Source of the DNA: Lewinella sp041392765
GTDB lineage: Bacteria; Bacteroidota; Bacteroidia; Chitinophagales; Saprospiraceae
Direction of reading: 5' to 3'
NCBI GenBank assembly: GCA_041392765.1
Contig: JAWKLL010000001.1
Span: 62,001-126,000 of the forward strand
DNA length: 64,000 bases
Positions 1-9,155 of the stretch are shown piece after piece. The notes below the pieces were generated by a model. The model ran no database searches, had not been told where the DNA came from, and saw only the letters and a list, made by a program, of their open reading frames with translations. The number at the start of each line of letters is the position of its first letter. The first letter of the stretch is position 1. Made by a program: the position numbers and the translations under genes.

Positions 1-1
1 C

Positions 2-544
2 TTGGAAAACCTATTGGGCAAGGAGTACAGGGAAGGCAAAGGCTTGAGCGAAACATCCGTCAGGGATATCGTACTACGCCGCGACGGAGGAGCCTTGCTG
101 GTAGCAGAACGCAATCGGCAATTGCAGCGGCGTACGGGCATGACCAACCGTGCCTTCGCCGACCCTACCGTCATGAATTTAGTGGATTTTTATTTTGAAG
201 AAGTATTCGTCCTCTCCATTCACCCCGATGGTGCTTTGCATTGGGAAACGATTCTACACAAACGGCAGTACAGCCAAGACGATAACGGCATCTTTTCCAG
301 CTATTTCATGTTTGAAACACCCGGAAGGCTTCGCTTTCTATTCAACGACGAAATCAAGCATGAAAACACCGTCAGCGAATACGTCATCAACGGATTGGGA
401 GAATACGACCGCAACAGCCTTTTCAATACCACCAACCTCGACCTACGGCTACGCTTCCGCAGTGCTGTGCAGATCAACAGCCAAGAACTCATCATTCCCA
501 GCGAGCGCAAAAATCGCTTGAGGTTAGTTCGGTTGCGGTATTGA
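2..544 (+). CDS. Conserved Bacteroidota protein of unknown function, C-terminal part (truncated by window edge)
   Basis: About 180 residues are open from the window edge to a TGA at 542-544. The apparent TTG start at base 2 is an edge artefact and the gene surely begins upstream. The segment has a charged, beta-rich look: VVLSIHPDG-type strand (here VLSIHPDGALHWETIL), then an SSYFMFETP strand, FNDEIKHENTVSEYVIN, and a terminus ending in basic residues (IIPSERKNRLRLVRLRY). From memory this resembles the tail of a large secreted or periplasmic protein common in Bacteroidota that has no assigned function. No catalytic motif is visible. It is followed by a TIR element and then the bat genes, so I do not assign it to the bat operon. 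Identity is uncertain; existence as a real coding segment is likely. Confidence 0.7.
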   Translation: MENLLGKEYREGKGLSETSVRDIVLRRDGGALLVAERNRQLQRRTGMTNRAFADPTVMNLVDFYFEEVFVLSIHPDGALHWETILHKRQYSQDDNGIFSSYFMFETPGRLRFLFNDEIKHENTVSEYVINGLGEYDRNSLFNTTNLDLRLRFRSAVQINSQELIIPSERKNRLRLVRLRY

Positions 545-567
545 TGCCGTGCTTTGCTTTTATAAAA

Positions 568-737
568 GGTTCTTTGACAAAAAGTGTGGACCATCTGGCC
601 TAGCGATGTGTAAGGGTGGCTGACGTAGGAAGCCAGCTGCCTCTCCCGATAAAAATCGGGAGAGGCAGCCAGAGCGAAGAACGAGCCCTGAAAGCGTAGC
701 GCCCGAAGGAGCCCACCACACAAATTTTCAAAGAACC
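568..737 (+). repeat. TIR-bounded dispersed element, family A, copy 1
   Basis: A 170 bp intergenic element starts with GGTTCTTTGACAAAAAGTG and ends with its imperfect inverse (AAATTTTCAAAGAACC). Its right half contains GCGTAGCGCCCGAAGGAG followed by CCCACCACA, and its centre has a strong hairpin (CTGCCTCTCCCGAT, AAAA, ATCGGGAGAGGCAG). The same ends and interior occur at 19249-19406 and, inverted, at 48942-49120. It carries no ORF of its own. It lies directly upstream of the batB promoter box. Confidence 0.85.
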
Positions 738-748
738 AAAAACAATCG

Positions 749-756
749 TATTTTTG
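749..756 (+). promoter_or_regulatory. Probable -7 box of the bat cluster
   Basis: TATTTTTG fits the Bacteroidota -7 consensus TAnnTTTG and sits 22 bp before the batB ATG at 779. The -33 region would fall inside or at the right end of the family A element, so the element may contribute to this promoter. Inference only. Confidence 0.4.
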
Positions 757-778
757 CCATTATATCTATCCATGACAG

Positions 779-1799
779 ATGTTCAGGTTTGAAGATGTTT
801 CTTGGTTTTGGGCGTTAGCGGCGTTGCCAATGATGGCGGTGTTTTTGGGCTGGCGTGGCGTATTCGGCAACGCGCCTTGCAACAGTTTGGAGGCAAGGAA
901 GCGGTGCAACGACTGACCCCCGCATGGAGTCCAAATAAACAGATCATAAAGTTTGCCCTTTTGATGTTGGCGGCGGCTTTCTTGGTCGTTGCCTTAGCCA
1001 ATCCGCAGTGGGGTAGCAAACGGCAAACGGTACAGCGAATGGGTATCGATTTGTTCATTGCACTCGATATATCCCAAAGTATGCTAGCGGAAGACGTATC
1101 GCCTAGCCGGCTCGACCGCGCCAAGCGATTCGGGCAGCAGTTGATTGATAAATTGGCCAGCAACAACATAGGTGTCAGCCTCTTTGCCTGCAATGCTTTT
1201 CCGGTAGCCCCCCTCACGAGTGATTACTATTTTGCCAAAATGGCACTCCAAACAGCGAGTACAGATCAAGCAGGCGAGCAAGGCACTCACATTAGTTCGG
1301 CCTTAGATTTAGCAGAACGTTCCTTCGACCCTGACAGCAAAACCCACAAGGCCATTATCCTGCTCACAGATGGTGAAGACCACGATGGTAGAGCCGCCGA
1401 ACGTGCAGCAGCCTTGCATGAGCAAGGTGCGCTTGTCTATACGGTGGGGGTAGGCACGGGAGAGGGTAGTTTTATACCTGTATCTGAAAATGGCAGGTCT
1501 GATTACCTGCGCGATCAAACGGGCAACCCTGTCCGTTCTCGCCTCGACCCCGAAACATTAGAGGCCGTAGCTAAAGCAGGTGGAGGCGCCTATTACCAGT
1601 TGGGGCAAAATGCCGATGACCTTAGAGAAGCCCTCCGGGAACGCATCGATGCCATAGAAAAAAAGACCTACGAACAGCGAGTTTTTACCGATTTTGAAAG
1701 CTATTACCAAATCTTTTGGGGATTTCGTTCGTTTTTTTGCTGTGGGAGTTTTTACTACCCTACCGAATTACAAAAAAGGTATATAAACAGCTTCCATGA
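779..1799 (+). CDS. batB: BatA/BatB-type von Willebrand factor A membrane protein (two frameshifts)
   Basis: VWA-domain protein of the aerotolerance-type Bat cluster, about 340 residues when repaired. The N-terminus MFRFEDVSWFWALAALPMM (start ATG 779) is in one frame, then near 856 the frame changes to the long frame carrying the second membrane segment (FALLMLAAAFLVVALANPQW). The metal-ion-dependent adhesion site is intact: ALDISQSML (DxSxS), a later threonine in APLTSD and the aspartate in LLTDGEDHDG. Near 1714 a second frameshift occurs; the displaced frame gives the expected final membrane segment (LGISFVFLLWEFLLPYR) and a TGA at 1797-1799. Each lesion is explained by one missing base: a T in CGTTGG, and a T in the run before GGGG. 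Known for the family: membrane-anchored VWA proteins working with a MoxR ATPase. Gene symbol is by context, since only one VWA gene is present. Confidence 0.85.
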
Positions 1800-1918
1800 A
1801 AATTAGCCAGATAAAGGACGGGGAAAAATTAAACTGTTCCATTTTTGGTTTGTTTTTCCGCACGAAGCGCGGAAATAATTGGGTGGAGCGTATGCAGCAA
1901 TACAAACCTCAAGAAAAG

Positions 1919-2674
1919 ATGGAACAACTTATTTCCGTCCCATTACTAAGGATGGTCATTTTTGTACTACTAATAGGGTGTGGTGTCTCGTTGCAGGCAC
2001 AATCCATCCACTCTTCCTTGCGAAAAGGCGATCAGGCTTACCGCAAAGGCGATTTTAATCAAGCAGAAACGCACTACCGAGATGCCATCACGGAAGAAAA
2101 CAGTAGTAAGGGCAACTACAACCTCGGCAATGCTGCCTACCAATCTGGTCGTTACGACGAATCTGTAAGAAGGTTTGAAGAGGCAGCCCGCCTTGAAAAA
2201 GACCCCCAACGCCAGGCGGAGGCTTACCACAACCTGGGTAATAGCTACTATCAACAAGGCGATTACGAAAAAGCTGCTGGCGCCTACAAACAGGCATTGA
2301 GACGTAACCCCGCCGATATGGAAACCAAGCACAACCTAGCGTTGACAATGCGCCAGCAACAACAGCAGCAACAGCAGCAACAGGAGGATAAGGAACAGGA
2401 GGAGAAAAAGGAGCAAGAGCAACAGCAAGAACAACAAAACCAGGATCAGCAGCAACAAGACCAACAAGATCCCAACCAACAACCCTCCCAAAACCAGCAA
2501 CAGCAACAACCGCAATCGCCCCAAGAACAACCCGCTAACCAACCGGAGCGATCAGAAATGACAAGGGAAGAAGCCGAACGGCAGTTGCGGTTTGCGGAAG
2601 AGGATGAGAAAAAAACAATGGAAAAAATGCAGCGCCTTACCGGGCGTTCCTGCAATTCTGATAAAGATTGGTAA
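1919..2674 (+). CDS. batC: BatC-type TPR protein
   Basis: Signal peptide at residues about 10-28 (VIFVLLIGCGVSLQAQ), then three TPR-like repeats (residues ~35-140: KGDQAYRKGDFNQAETHYRDA, YNLGNAAYQSGRYDESVRRFEE, YHNLGNSYYQQGDYEKAAGAYKQAL shortened here in part), a long Gln/Glu tract (residues ~145-215) and a conserved-type ending ...SDKDW. I prefer the ATG at 1919 because it starts a clean signal peptide; the open frame reaches back to 1796, but that extension has no export signal and lies in a segment resembling 5411-5460. In the Bat system BatC is a periplasmic TPR partner of BatA/B. It follows batB directly. Confidence 0.85.
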   Translation: MEQLISVPLLRMVIFVLLIGCGVSLQAQSIHSSLRKGDQAYRKGDFNQAETHYRDAITEENSSKGNYNLGNAAYQSGRYDESVRRFEEAARLEKDPQRQAEAYHNLGNSYYQQGDYEKAAGAYKQALRRNPADMETKHNLALTMRQQQQQQQQQQEDKEQEEKKEQEQQQEQQNQDQQQQDQQDPNQQPSQNQQQQQPQSPQEQPANQPERSEMTREEAERQLRFAEEDEKKTMEKMQRLTGRSCNSDKDW

Positions 2675-2834
2675 ACCTATTAGCGTTTATTAAATCGGAT
2701 TTCGGATGAGGCCAAAATATCTTTAATAAACTCTATTATGACGCAAAAAATTACTTCCTATTTTTGATAGGGCTTTTGTATAGTAAGCCCAAATTGTTAA
2801 GTTGATTTTTATGCATACTTAAACCACTTGAACC

Positions 2835-3458
2835 ATGCGTACATTATTTGTTTGGATGACTCTTTTGGTGGCGGGTGCCGCTTACAGTCAGTCTGCCATT
2901 TTTACTGTTTCCGTCAGCAATGATTCCATTTTGCTGGGCAACCGCTTTTCTGTAAGTTTCACCTTGAAAAACGCTCAAGGGGAAGACTTCTTTTTCCCGG
3001 ATTTTGAGGGTGTAATGAAAGTCAGCGGGCCTCATGTGAGCACGCAAATGAACTTCGTCAACGGCAAAATGAGCCAACAAGCTGTTTACACTTTCCAGTT
3101 GGAAGCCCATGAGGTGGGCGAGTTTTACATCGCTCCTGCCAGCGTGAAAGTAGGTGAGGACTACTTGGAAACCCTGCCGCTACCACTGCGCGTTTATCCC
3201 AATCCTGAGGGTATTATCCAGCATGAGTTCACCCCAAGAGATGATATGTCGCCTTTCGGCCAATGGAATTTTGGTATGGACTTCTTTGATAGTAGCCCTT
3301 TCGGGGACCCCGATTTTTTCGGTCAAGGGCTGCCCGATACCCGCTCGTTGTGGAAAGAGTTTTTTGGTGACACCCCGTGGATGCTGGAAATGCCACAAGC
3401 GCCAGCCCCCGATTCCACTGCTGTGCAACCTAAGAAACGCAAAACCACCAAAATATAA
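2835..3458 (+). CDS. Short BatD-like secreted protein
   Basis: 207 residues with a signal peptide (MRTLFVWMTLLVAGAAYSQS). Residues ~20-130 match the first immunoglobulin-like domain of BatD: FTVSVSNDSILLGNRFSVSF, then KVSGPHVSTQ, and LPLPLRVYPNP. The following gene has the same pattern (AYSDAKDVLLGNYFELTF, VLSGPNAGYQ, RPLSIRVHPNN), so the two are tandem paralogues. This one lacks the remaining BatD domains and the C-terminal membrane helix, and ends in a Phe/Asp/Pro-rich tail (MDFFDSSPFGDPDFFGQG) and a basic KKRKTTKI terminus. Nine bases separate its stop from the next start, so the two are surely co-transcribed. Role unknown; probably periplasmic and linked to Bat function. Confidence 0.8.
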   Translation: MRTLFVWMTLLVAGAAYSQSAIFTVSVSNDSILLGNRFSVSFTLKNAQGEDFFFPDFEGVMKVSGPHVSTQMNFVNGKMSQQAVYTFQLEAHEVGEFYIAPASVKVGEDYLETLPLPLRVYPNPEGIIQHEFTPRDDMSPFGQWNFGMDFFDSSPFGDPDFFGQGLPDTRSLWKEFFGDTPWMLEMPQAPAPDSTAVQPKKRKTTKI

Positions 3459-3467
3459 CCTCGCTAC

Positions 3468-5189
3468 ATGAAGACCTGCTGGCTATTACTTTGGGGGATA
3501 TTGGCTTGGGGAGGGCTGCTGGCGCAACCTACTTTCACCGCCTATTCAGATGCCAAAGATGTACTACTGGGCAATTACTTTGAATTGACTTTCACCCTTG
3601 AAAACGGGGAAGGTTCGCAGTTCACCCCGCCCGACCTCAGTGATTTCATGGTGCTTTCTGGCCCCAATGCGGGGTATCAAACCAGCATTATCAATGGTTT
3701 TACTAGTGTCAAACAGACGTTTAACTACCATTTGCAACCCAAAAAAACGGGAACTTTCACCATAGGGTCGGCCTTGATAAAGGTAAAACAAAACACCCTG
3801 AGTACCCGTCCCCTTTCCATCAGGGTACACCCCAATAATGCAGACCCCAATGCAGACAAGCCAGAGCTATTGATACAAGCGCGTGTATCCCACGAAACGG
3901 CCTACCTCGGGCAGCAACTGATGGTGGACTACGTCCTCTACAATCGGGTGGATGTGGAAGCACTCAACGCCTCGGAGGAATCGGACTATGCAGGCTTCTT
4001 CATGCGGGAAATTCACCGCTTTGATAATCGAACGGTACGGGAGGTCATTCAGGGTGTGCAATACACGGGCCGCATCATCAAGCAAGTGGCTATCTATCCA
4101 CAACAAACGGGGCAATTAACGATAAGCCCGTTGTCGATTATTGCGGGCGTTCCCATGCAGCGGTCAGGGGCAGGTGGCTTCTTTGGGCGAACGGAATTGA
4201 GGCGCGTACCCGTTACGTCTAATGCCCTTACGGTAAACGTGCTGCCGCTCCCCCATCCGCAACCGGAGCATTTCAGCGACATCACGGGCCAATTCAGCCT
4301 CTCAGCGGTGGCCAGCAGGCAGCAAATCACTACCGACGACGCACTGAGTCTCACCCTTACTTTTGAAGGAAAAGGCGACTTGAAACGAGTGCAAGCCCCC
4401 GAATTATCGCTACCTGCCGATGCTTTCGAAGTATATGACCCCAAAGTCGTTTCGGAAGAATACATGGATTTGCCCAATAATCCGATTGGCAAAAAGGTGT
4501 TCGAGTACCTATTAGTCCCCCTTCAACCTGGTGCCTACACCCTGCAACCCAAGGTGGTGGTATTCCAACCCGATACCGCCGCTTATCAGGAACTTACCGT
4601 TCCCGCCATACAGGTACAAGTGAAGCCTGGGTCGGGCAAAAAAAGCACTGGGTTGGTAGCAGAAGCTGCGGATGAGGAAAATGTCTTGCTCCCCCCCACA
4701 CCTACAATGCGCCCGCTATCCGTGGGTAGCGACCTGCTTACACACCCTCTCTATTGGTTGTTCTTCTTGCTGCCGGTGGGCGTGATGGCAGGCTTTCACC
4801 AATACCGTCGGTATCAAGACCAACATACTACCACCGACCCCCTCCTACTGAAAAAAGAGCAAGCACTGGCGCGTGCCAAAGCCCGTTTGCAACAGGCTGC
4901 CTCATTCCAACATCCACCCAATGCGCGTGCTTTTTACGAAGCGGTAGAACGGGCACTATTGGGGTATATTAGCGACAAGCTGCAAATACCACGCGCCGAT
5001 TTTACCAAAGCGCACGTAAACGCTAAACTGACGGAGATTGGTGCGACTCCCGCTCAAACCGCTACCTTTAACACGTTGATACAGAACTGCGAAATGGCCC
5101 TCTATGCAGGCATGGACAACGCCGCAGCTATGGATACCACCTACACCCAAACACTGGATTTGCTGGCCGAAATGGAGGAAGTTTTGTAG
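3468..5189 (+). CDS. batD: BatD-family protein
   Basis: 573 residues: signal peptide (to about LLAQP, residue 20), several Ig-like beta domains (residues ~20-390) with the typical BatD phrases YLGQQLMVDYVLYNRVDVEA and GKGDLKRVQAPELSLP, then one membrane helix (LYWLFFLLPVGVMAGF, residues ~430-445) and a cytoplasmic helical tail (~450-573, FYEAVERALLGYISDKL). This order is standard for the family. Known: large periplasmic oxygen-tolerance protein of the Bat cluster. Intact, with no lesion seen. It is the last gene of the plus-strand run and converges on the DUF58 gene. Confidence 0.92.
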   Translation: MKTCWLLLWGILAWGGLLAQPTFTAYSDAKDVLLGNYFELTFTLENGEGSQFTPPDLSDFMVLSGPNAGYQTSIINGFTSVKQTFNYHLQPKKTGTFTIGSALIKVKQNTLSTRPLSIRVHPNNADPNADKPELLIQARVSHETAYLGQQLMVDYVLYNRVDVEALNASEESDYAGFFMREIHRFDNRTVREVIQGVQYTGRIIKQVAIYPQQTGQLTISPLSIIAGVPMQRSGAGGFFGRTELRRVPVTSNALTVNVLPLPHPQPEHFSDITGQFSLSAVASRQQITTDDALSLTLTFEGKGDLKRVQAPELSLPADAFEVYDPKVVSEEYMDLPNNPIGKKVFEYLLVPLQPGAYTLQPKVVVFQPDTAAYQELTVPAIQVQVKPGSGKKSTGLVAEAADEENVLLPPTPTMRPLSVGSDLLTHPLYWLFFLLPVGVMAGFHQYRRYQDQHTTTDPLLLKKEQALARAKARLQQAASFQHPPNARAFYEAVERALLGYISDKLQIPRADFTKAHVNAKLTEIGATPAQTATFNTLIQNCEMALYAGMDNAAAMDTTYTQTLDLLAEMEEVL

Positions 5190-5200
5190 CGATTGAAACT

Positions 5201-5410
5201 AAGGGACGTGAATTAGGGATAACAGACAAAGGTAAGAAATTAAAGGTCAACACTTTAGGGTGTACCCCCTGCAAAACAGGGGTCGGGCTATCCGCTCCAG
5301 TACCTCCTTGCAGTCGGCACGTCCGCTTCTATCCCTCACACAAAACACATTTAACTGACTATCAATTACTTACGTGTTTACCATTCGATTTATTATCCAT
5401 AATTCACGTT
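5201..5410. repeat. Inverted-repeat element between convergent genes (family B type)
   Basis: Left arm GGGACGTGAATTAGGGATAA (from 5203) and right arm TTATCCATAATTCACGTT (5393-5410) are inverted copies. Similar arms (GTGAATnATGGATAA) bound a ~210 bp segment at 27480-27692 and one arm occurs at 50551-50625. The interior has no ORF. Confidence 0.6.
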
Positions 5411-5414
5411 AAGG

Positions 5415-5447
5415 GACGGGATAAAAATTGAACAGTTTATTTCCGTC
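5415..5447. terminator. Imperfect inverted repeat, possible bidirectional terminator
   Basis: GACGGGATAAA and TTTATTTCCGTC face each other around a short AT-rich loop, 33 bp before the end of the minus-strand DUF58 gene. A similar sequence occurs, with its halves about 100 bp apart, at 1818-1950, so it may be a repeat remnant instead. Confidence 0.3.
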
Positions 5448-5479
5448 AAATTACTAAGTAAGAAGTATCCTTGTAGTGC

Positions 5480-6813
5480 TTAGATAAGCCCTCGCGACTT
5501 GAGTTCGAGGTATTTATTGATGGTATTCATCGACAGTTCTTCGGGGCGTGTCAATACTGCCTGAATGCCATACTGACGAAGTTTCTGCACCATGGCCTGT
5601 TTTTCCGCCAAGAACTTCCGAGCCATTGTTTGTTGGTAAATACCTTCAATAGTAGCGGCGGGCTGGTGGGCAAAATCGCGAATGGCTGTATTTTCAAAAA
5701 ACACGACAACCAACAGGTGAAAAGCATTGACGTGCCGCAACACAGGCAGCACCCGATCCAAAGCAGACATACTTTCGAAATTGGTAAGTAACACCATTAG
5801 GCTTCGTCCCGTGACCAGTTTGCGGCTAAAGTAGTACAACAATTCATAATTGGCCTCCGTGTGCCGATCCTGTTCTTTGTAAAGCGTTTGAAGAATTTGG
5901 TTGAGTTGTTGGGGTTTGTTATCCGCTTTGAGGATAGAACCTAGTTTATCGGAAAAAGTGAGAAGCCCGGCTCGGTCGTGCTTTTTGAGGGCAATGTTGG
6001 ATAACACCAAACTAGTATTGATAGCGTGATCCATTAGCGTAAGCCCATCGAAAGGCATACGCATCACCCGGCTTTTATCGATGATGCAATATATTTGTTG
6101 GGCGCGTTCATCCTCGTATTGGTTCACCATCAAATGACCCCGTCGGCCTGTGGCTTTCCAATTGATGCTGCGGTAATCATCGCCTAACACATAGTTTTTA
6201 ATCTGATCGAATTCATAGCTGTGGCCAATGCGTCGCATCTGCTTCAGCCCTCCCGGTGCGCTGATGCGCTCGAAGGCCTTCATCTCAAATTGTTTCATTT
6301 GGATGATGGAAGGGTAAACAGGCAGCTCTTTTGCCAGCTCCTGGATATACCGCCGCTCCAATAACCCGATACGGGTAGAAAGAAACAAAAGGACACGACC
6401 AAACTCGTAGGCACCTCGGCTGACAGGACGTATATCGTAGGCAAACGTGGTACTTTCCCCGGCTCCATCCAACTTTCGTAGTAAAAGTCCCTGACTTGCA
6501 ACTGAACCGGCAATTCATCCACCATCCCTACGTGCAAAGGAAACGCATTTCGATTCGTAACAACTACTGTCACCTCGGTCGTATCTCCCAGCGATAGCGC
6601 AAGGGGTAATTGGCGACGCACCCTGAATCGGCAGGGTCTGGCTAGTAACAACAAACCGTCAATTATCACTACCGCAATACCCGCCAGCAGCATCACCTGC
6701 CCCAAAAAGAACAGGGGCGGCCACCAAAAACCAGCTACCAACACCACTACCACCCCACCAAAAAGGTAGAAAAAGCGGTTGCGCAGGTATATGTCAGGCA
6801 GTAGTTTCCACAT
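5480..6813 (-). CDS. DUF58-domain protein (one frameshift)
   Basis: About 444 residues after repair. N-terminal part (start 6813, MWKLLPDIYLRNRFFYLFGG) has two membrane helices (residues ~12-55) and a beta-rich segment ending near FYYES. At about 6475 the frame shifts; one missing A in the run GAAAAG would give ...YYEKLDGAGESTTFAYDI and join to the C-terminal frame. That part holds the DUF58 signature (GDDYRSINWKATGRRGHLMVNQYEDE) and the degenerate VWA-like region (IIDKSRVMRM, residues ~240-250). Known: DUF58 proteins accompany MoxR ATPases and VWA proteins. It lies 13 bp downstream of moxR and is the last gene of the minus-strand operon. Confidence 0.88.
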
Positions 6814-6825
6814 GGTTGGAGCTGT

Positions 6826-7881
6826 CTATCGAGGTACGGGAATTTTTTTAATAATATCGGTAATAACATCCTTCACCGCATAGCCTTCCATTTCTCGTTC
6901 AGGCATGAGGATGATGCGGTGGTGCAACACAGGCTCGGCTACATACTGTATGTCATCAGGGGTCACGAAACTCCTGCCGGCAATGGCAGCCACCGCCTTC
7001 GCCATCTTCATCATCGCCAAAGATGCACGCGGAGACGCACCCAAGTAAATATCGCTGTTCTCCCTCGTTTCGTGTACCAAAGCGGCGATATAATCCAGCA
7101 ACTCATCCTTGATGAAAATGTTTTCCACCACCGTGCGGCAATCTCGGATAGCATCTGCGTTCAACACGGGTTGGATATCGGTATGTTGTACCGCGTTGAA
7201 ATCCGTACGGAAACGACGCAGTATTTGCTGTTCTTCTGCTAAAGAGGGATAATGCACATCGGCTTTGATAATAAAGCGATCCAATTGCGCTTCGGGCAAT
7301 TTGTAGGTACCTTCCTGCTCGATGGGGTTCTGTGTGGCAATGACAAAGAAAGGGTAGCCCATGAGGTGGGAGGTACCATCCACCGTCACTTGGTTTTCTT
7401 CCATCACCTCAAACAAAGCCGCCTGTGTTTTAGCCGGAGCGCGGTTGATTTCATCGATGAGTACGATATTAGAAAAAACAGGTCCCGGATTGAAGGTAAA
7501 ATCCGACGTTTTCATATTAAAAACAGTCGTTCCTACCACATCGCTAGGCATGAGGTCGGGTGTGAATTGTATGCGGTTGAACCCCGTGTCCATACAGCGA
7601 GCCAGCAATTTAGCGGTAAGCGTTTTAGCAATCCCCGGTACACCTTCTACCAGCACGTGCCCGCCTGCGAAGAGGGATGCGATGAGCATATCCACAAATT
7701 CCTGTTGGCCTACTACTACTTTACCCATTTCGCTGCGCACTTGAGCTACAGCTTTCGCCAACCGCTCCAATTCCGGATGTTCCTGGGGCGGTATCCACGC
7801 CGGGGATTGGGCTTCCATTGGTTCATTCATTTCTTCCATAGACATAGTTGATATATCATTTAGTGATAGGGAGTCAAACAC
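6826..7881 (-). CDS. MoxR-family AAA+ ATPase
   Basis: 351 residues. Walker A GVPGIAKT (residues ~80-87), Walker B VLIDEINR (~143-150), sensor 1 in FVIATQNPIEQEGTYKLPEA, and a conserved arginine-rich C-terminal lid (YLGASPRASLAMMKMAKA). These are diagnostic of the MoxR family (AAA_3). Known role: chaperone-like ATPase working with VWA-domain and DUF58 proteins. It sits between the DUF4350 gene (2 bp gap) and DUF58 (13 bp gap), so it is co-transcribed with them, and the bat genes on the opposite strand are its expected partners. Intact. Confidence 0.95.
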   Translation of the reverse strand: MFDSLSLNDISTMSMEEMNEPMEAQSPAWIPPQEHPELERLAKAVAQVRSEMGKVVVGQQEFVDMLIASLFAGGHVLVEGVPGIAKTLTAKLLARCMDTGFNRIQFTPDLMPSDVVGTTVFNMKTSDFTFNPGPVFSNIVLIDEINRAPAKTQAALFEVMEENQVTVDGTSHLMGYPFFVIATQNPIEQEGTYKLPEAQLDRFIIKADVHYPSLAEEQQILRRFRTDFNAVQHTDIQPVLNADAIRDCRTVVENIFIKDELLDYIAALVHETRENSDIYLGASPRASLAMMKMAKAVAAIAGRSFVTPDDIQYVAEPVLHHRIILMPEREMEGYAVKDVITDIIKKIPVPR

Positions 7882-7883
7882 CC

Positions 7884-9154
7884 CTATCTGGCCTCCTCGT
7901 AAAAGCGTTCCAAACGCTGATGAAACTTCACCAATTCTGTTTCCAGCAATGAAGTATATTTGGGTATATTGTTAGCATCTTTGACAATAGTTGCCACTAA
8001 TGCTTCTTCTACGCCTGATTTCAGGGATAGTGCCCGTATCAGTTCATCCGGGTTGTCTTTCCACGGCAGATTGTAGCGTTCTCTCACCCACGATCGCAAC
8101 AATCGAATAGACTGGATGGCTAATTGTTGGTGTCCTGCCCGTTGGTAGTACAATCGGCCAATCGCCTGCACAAACTCCAAGCTGCTATTCTTAGGTGGGT
8201 ACACTACTGGAATGACGTGTTGCCGCCGCTTCGCCCTGAAAATCATATACAATAACCCCATGCCTACCAAAGTGTACCAAGCCCAAGCTAAAGGCGGCTG
8301 TTCCAAGATGTATCGCAGGGCATGGTCGTCGTTCAGATTGCGAGGTGTCTGGCCATATTCCGAATTTTGATTATAAGCCATCTGTTCCGACACCCTGCTG
8401 TATTCATCCCAGTAAATAGTGCCCTCACTAAGGTGGCCAAACACCCGGCTGGCATAATCGCGCCCCTGGGGTTGCACGATAAAATAATTGGTAAACACCT
8501 GTGGCTGAGCATGCAGGTAGAAGAAGCCTTGCCCGTAAGGCACCTGCAAAAAATTGGCATACTGGCCATTCATCCGCCCGATGGGGCGCAGGCCATTATC
8601 TTGCTCACAAAAATAGTGATCTGGGTAGTAATTCCAGTAAGTGATCGTGTTTTTGAAATCAGAAACATATCGGAAAACAAAATCCGTATCCGACTGGAAG
8701 GCGGGATGGGCAAAATTGAGATGCGCCAAACTATCGGGCATATAAGACTCTCCTTCCCACGTTTGGTAATTGCACTCATCGTAATAGAGATAGAACATGA
8801 GGTCGAAGGGGAGCACCTTAGCGGCAATCAAAGCGGTGTTGCCCGCGCCTACAAACTCTAATAGTGCATCCCTGTCTTGGGGGCGCATATACATACCCTC
8901 GCCTATGAACACATAACTGCCTTCTTGTGGCAAAGCGGGTAGGTTGCCCGACAAGCTATCTTTCAACACTTTCAGTTGGTAGCTTCGGACAGACTACCCA
9001 ATATTTTATGCACGGCATAAAGGTCATACGGCTCCTTCTTGTCCGTTTTATAGGTTTCTCGCCAAGAGAACTGTTGCTTAGCTTGCATAGCCCACACCGC
9101 CAATGCAATCACTAGCAGCCCGATACCCGCAAAGTATAAATGCTTTTTGTTCAT
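7884..9154 (-). CDS. DUF4350-type membrane protein (one frameshift)
   Basis: About 423 residues after repair. N-terminal fragment begins at 9154 (MNKKHLYFAGIGLLVIALAVWAM, one membrane helix) and ends at GSLSEATN; one missing C near 8973 restores ...SEATQLKVLKDSLSG and joins the long frame. Residues ~60-260 hold a periplasmic domain (GSYVFIGEGMYM, FVGAGNTALIA) typical of DUF4350. A second helix (WAWYTLVGMGLLYMIFRA) is followed by a cytoplasmic helical tail. This family is found beside MoxR, DUF58 and DUF4129 genes. Gaps to both neighbours are 1-2 bp. Confidence 0.85.
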
Positions 9155-9155
9155 G

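Noticed and set aside
2336..2542. Leu-rich minus-strand membrane protein
   Set aside because: Antisense of the Gln-rich tract of BatC.
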